DNA of 24,611 nt from Pseudobacteroides sp035370245. GTDB lineage: Bacteria > Bacillota > Clostridia > Acetivibrionales > DSM-2933. Within the stretch, counting starts at the first letter, position 1. Every line of letters starts with the position of its first letter. The stretch is from NCBI GenBank assembly GCA_035370245.1, contig DAOOVO010000060.1, positions 1-24,611 on the forward strand, written 5' to 3'. Below, piece after piece: positions 23,447 through 24,611 of the stretch. The translations under genes were made by a program, and so were the position numbers. The notes under the pieces were generated by a model, which saw nothing but the letters and a program-made list of their open reading frames with translations, searched no databases and was not told where the DNA came from.

Positions 23447-23707
23447 TTGCCAAATATTAAGTCCGCAATAAAAAGAGTAAAAGTATCTAGAAAAAAGACA
23501 TTAATAAATTCAATGAAGAAATCTGCGCTTAAGACTTCAATTAAGAAATGTAAAGAAGCTATCCAGAACAAGGATGCCAATGTTAAAGTTTCTTTTACTG
23601 AAGCCATAAAAGCTATAGATAAAGCAGCAGCAGCTAAGTTGATACATAAGAACACCGCTGCGAGAAAGAAATCCAAATTAGCTAAGGCATTGAATAAGAT
23701 GGCTTAA
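23447..23707 (+). CDS. rpsT: Small ribosomal subunit protein S20
   Basis: 86-residue basic helical protein of the 30S body that binds 16S rRNA. It opens with PNIKSAIKRVKVSRKK and ends with NTAARKKSKLAKALNKMA, both typical. The start is TTG at 23447, 6 bases after AGGAGGTG and directly before the conserved Pro; the frame runs up to 23402, but those codons are not S20-like and overlap the promoter. The UUG start is also used by E. coli rpsT, where the poor start helps autoregulation. Own promoter and terminator. Confidence 0.97.
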   Translation: MPNIKSAIKRVKVSRKKTLINSMKKSALKTSIKKCKEAIQNKDANVKVSFTEAIKAIDKAAAAKLIHKNTAARKKSKLAKALNKMA

Positions 23708-23726
23708 TTTTAAAATCAAAAAAGCA

Positions 23727-23776
23727 AACAACAAACACAAACGTACTTTTAGGGGTACGTTTTTTTGTTGTTTTTT
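23727..23776 (+). terminator. Terminator of rpsT
   Basis: Inner arms AAACGTAC (23739-23746) and GTACGTTT (23755-23762), plus outer AACAACAAA (23727-23735) and TTTGTTGTT (23764-23772) with a small internal loop, then T4. Confidence 0.88.
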
Positions 23777-23786
23777 ATTTCCTCTC

Positions 23787-23824
23787 ATTGTCCTTTTTTT
23801 ATCAAGATTGTCCTTTCTATCAAG
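23787..23824 (+). repeat. Tandem direct repeat upstream of agrB
   Basis: ATTGTCCTTTTTTTATCAAG (23787-23806) is followed at once by ATTGTCCTTTCTATCAAG (23807-23824). The TTGTCC elements are 20 bp apart. The repeat ends 57 bases before the agrB -35. Direct repeats about two turns apart are the kind of site used by LytTR regulators such as AgrA, but the sequence does not fit the known AgrA consensus. Confidence 0.7.
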
Positions 23825-23881
23825 ATAAGTATATCTTTGCTGTATTTTATTTCTATTTTATAACATTCATGCAAATAATTA

Positions 23882-23910
23882 TTGATTTTTGATTACAAAT
23901 ATTGTATAAT
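23882..23910 (+). promoter_or_regulatory. Sigma-A promoter of agrB
   Basis: TTGATT (23882-23887), 17 bases, TATAAT (23905-23910). The start near 23917 gives a leader of about 14 bases with the ribosome binding site AGGGTGAG. Confidence 0.75.
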
Positions 23911-23930
23911 AAAATTAAATAGGGTGAGTT

Positions 23931-24518
23931 ATGATTGATAGAATTAGTGAATTTATTACAAAAAAAATTAGAGAGAACAATATAAATATAACTGACGAGA
24001 GAGCAGAAATAATAGCTTATGGTATAAATATAATAACATATCAAGCTATTGTCACATTAATAATATTCATAATTGCATTTTTTCTAGGTCTTTTTTCCTA
24101 TGCATTTATATCTTTTGTTATAATCGGTTTGCTAAGGTCAACCATTGGCGGAGCACACTCTCATACACGGCTTCAGTGTATTGTTATGCATTCTATCTCT
24201 ATTTTTGGAACAATACTTATTTCAAACTACATAAAATTTAATAGTTATTATCCATTAATATTTATATTTATAATAAGCATATTAATTATATTAAAATATG
24301 CACCAGGAGAAACTGCTGATGGACCTTTGCACAGTGATAGCCAAAAGAGGAGTCAGAGAATCGCAGGCATTGCTATAGAAGCAATAACTTTTCTTGTGTG
24401 TCTATTTCTGAAAAATATTGATATACGTATGTATTACGTCGCTATTATTTCATCATTTCTTCCTATAATATTTTTAACACCTATCGGTTATCTGGTTTTA
24501 GGATGCAAGAGAAACTAA
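23931..24518 (+). CDS. agrB: AgrB-family peptide-processing membrane protease
   Basis: 195-residue polytopic membrane Cys protease. AgrB proteins cut the C-terminal tail of an AgrD prepeptide and form the thiolactone of a cyclic autoinducer. Catalytic H76 and C83 lie in IGGAHSHTRLQC with the family's 7-residue spacing, and KYAPGETADGP (about 123-133) matches the conserved loop. About five to six spans. AGGGTGAG lies just before ATG. The usual agrD partner is not found in the 93 bases left, nor between rpsT and agrB. A 10-codon frame at 24555 has no Cys and no ribosome binding site. agrD may lie past the window end, or this is an orphan AgrB. No agrC or agrA in view. Confidence 0.93.
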   Translation: MIDRISEFITKKIRENNINITDERAEIIAYGINIITYQAIVTLIIFIIAFFLGLFSYAFISFVIIGLLRSTIGGAHSHTRLQCIVMHSISIFGTILISNYIKFNSYYPLIFIFIISILIILKYAPGETADGPLHSDSQKRSQRIAGIAIEAITFLVCLFLKNIDIRMYYVAIISSFLPIIFLTPIGYLVLGCKRN

Positions 24519-24611
24519 AATTACACGTTAATAAGCAACACAAAATAAATATATAATGAAAGACCAGCTAATTAAAGTCAAGAGTTTATAATAAAAATTT
24601 TGAGAAATTTT

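Noticed and set aside
23853..24044. 63-codon minus-strand frame with several Cys near agrB, considered as agrD
   Set aside because: It overlaps the agrB promoter and start antisense, has no ribosome binding site and lacks an AgrD layout.
24555..24587. 10-codon ORF after agrB as agrD
   Set aside because: No Cys, no ribosome binding site and far too short.

Overview
The window looks like chromosome of a low-GC, endospore-forming, motile Clostridia member. The evidence is AT-rich DNA, strong AGGAGG ribosome binding sites, sporulation genes (spoVS, gpr), a GatCAB amidotransferase, RNase Y/YmdB, chemotaxis genes and a clostridial AgrB. The overall flavour is close to the Acetivibrio/Ruminiclostridium group, but genus cannot be fixed from sequence alone. 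Nearly all genes lie on the minus strand; only rpsT and agrB at the right end are clearly on plus. I saw no phage, IS element or CRISPR array.

Layout from left to right. 104-3174: a cheW-mcp chemotaxis operon with a near-600-base upstream gap that is rich in palindromes and holds a possible 14-codon ORF inside a foldable RNA. 3201-7409: a membrane sensor kinase, its NarL/LiaR-type response regulator and a DUF2339-like polytopic membrane protein, with a four-copy AGTCAT array just upstream of the DUF2339 gene. 7550-10842: gatCAB with its own promoter. 11000-15738: a membrane-anchored protein of unknown function, DNA ligase ligA, an M50B-like membrane metalloprotease and a small membrane protein. 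16148-19063: the conserved rny-ymdB-spoVS block, with a sigma-H-type promoter in front of spoVS and an anomalous start region in rny. 19110-19284: a monocistronic tRNA-Gln(CUG). 19315-21152: a DegS/DegU-like two-component pair. 21205-23341: a cell-wall amidase and the germination protease gpr with a sigma-F-type promoter. 23383-23776: rpsT. 23787-24611: an AgrB-type peptide processing protease with no agrD in the remaining 93 bases.

Functional themes: translation (GatCAB and tRNA-Gln belong to the same route to Gln-tRNA; rpsT), RNA decay and development (rny, ymdB, spoVS), sporulation and germination (spoVS, gpr), cell wall (amidase) and signalling (MCP/CheW, two HisKA_3/NarL systems, AgrB). 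Many starts were moved downstream of the longest possible ORF on the basis of ribosome binding sites. In GatA and YmdB the corrected starts bring catalytic residues into exact register with the Staphylococcus aureus and Bacillus subtilis numbering.

The points most worth a second look are the AGTCAT array, the rny start, the sigma-H and sigma-F promoters, the structured small-ORF region upstream of cheW, and the apparently partnerless AgrB. No wholly new system is proven here; regulatory claims are pattern readings without database or folding calculations.
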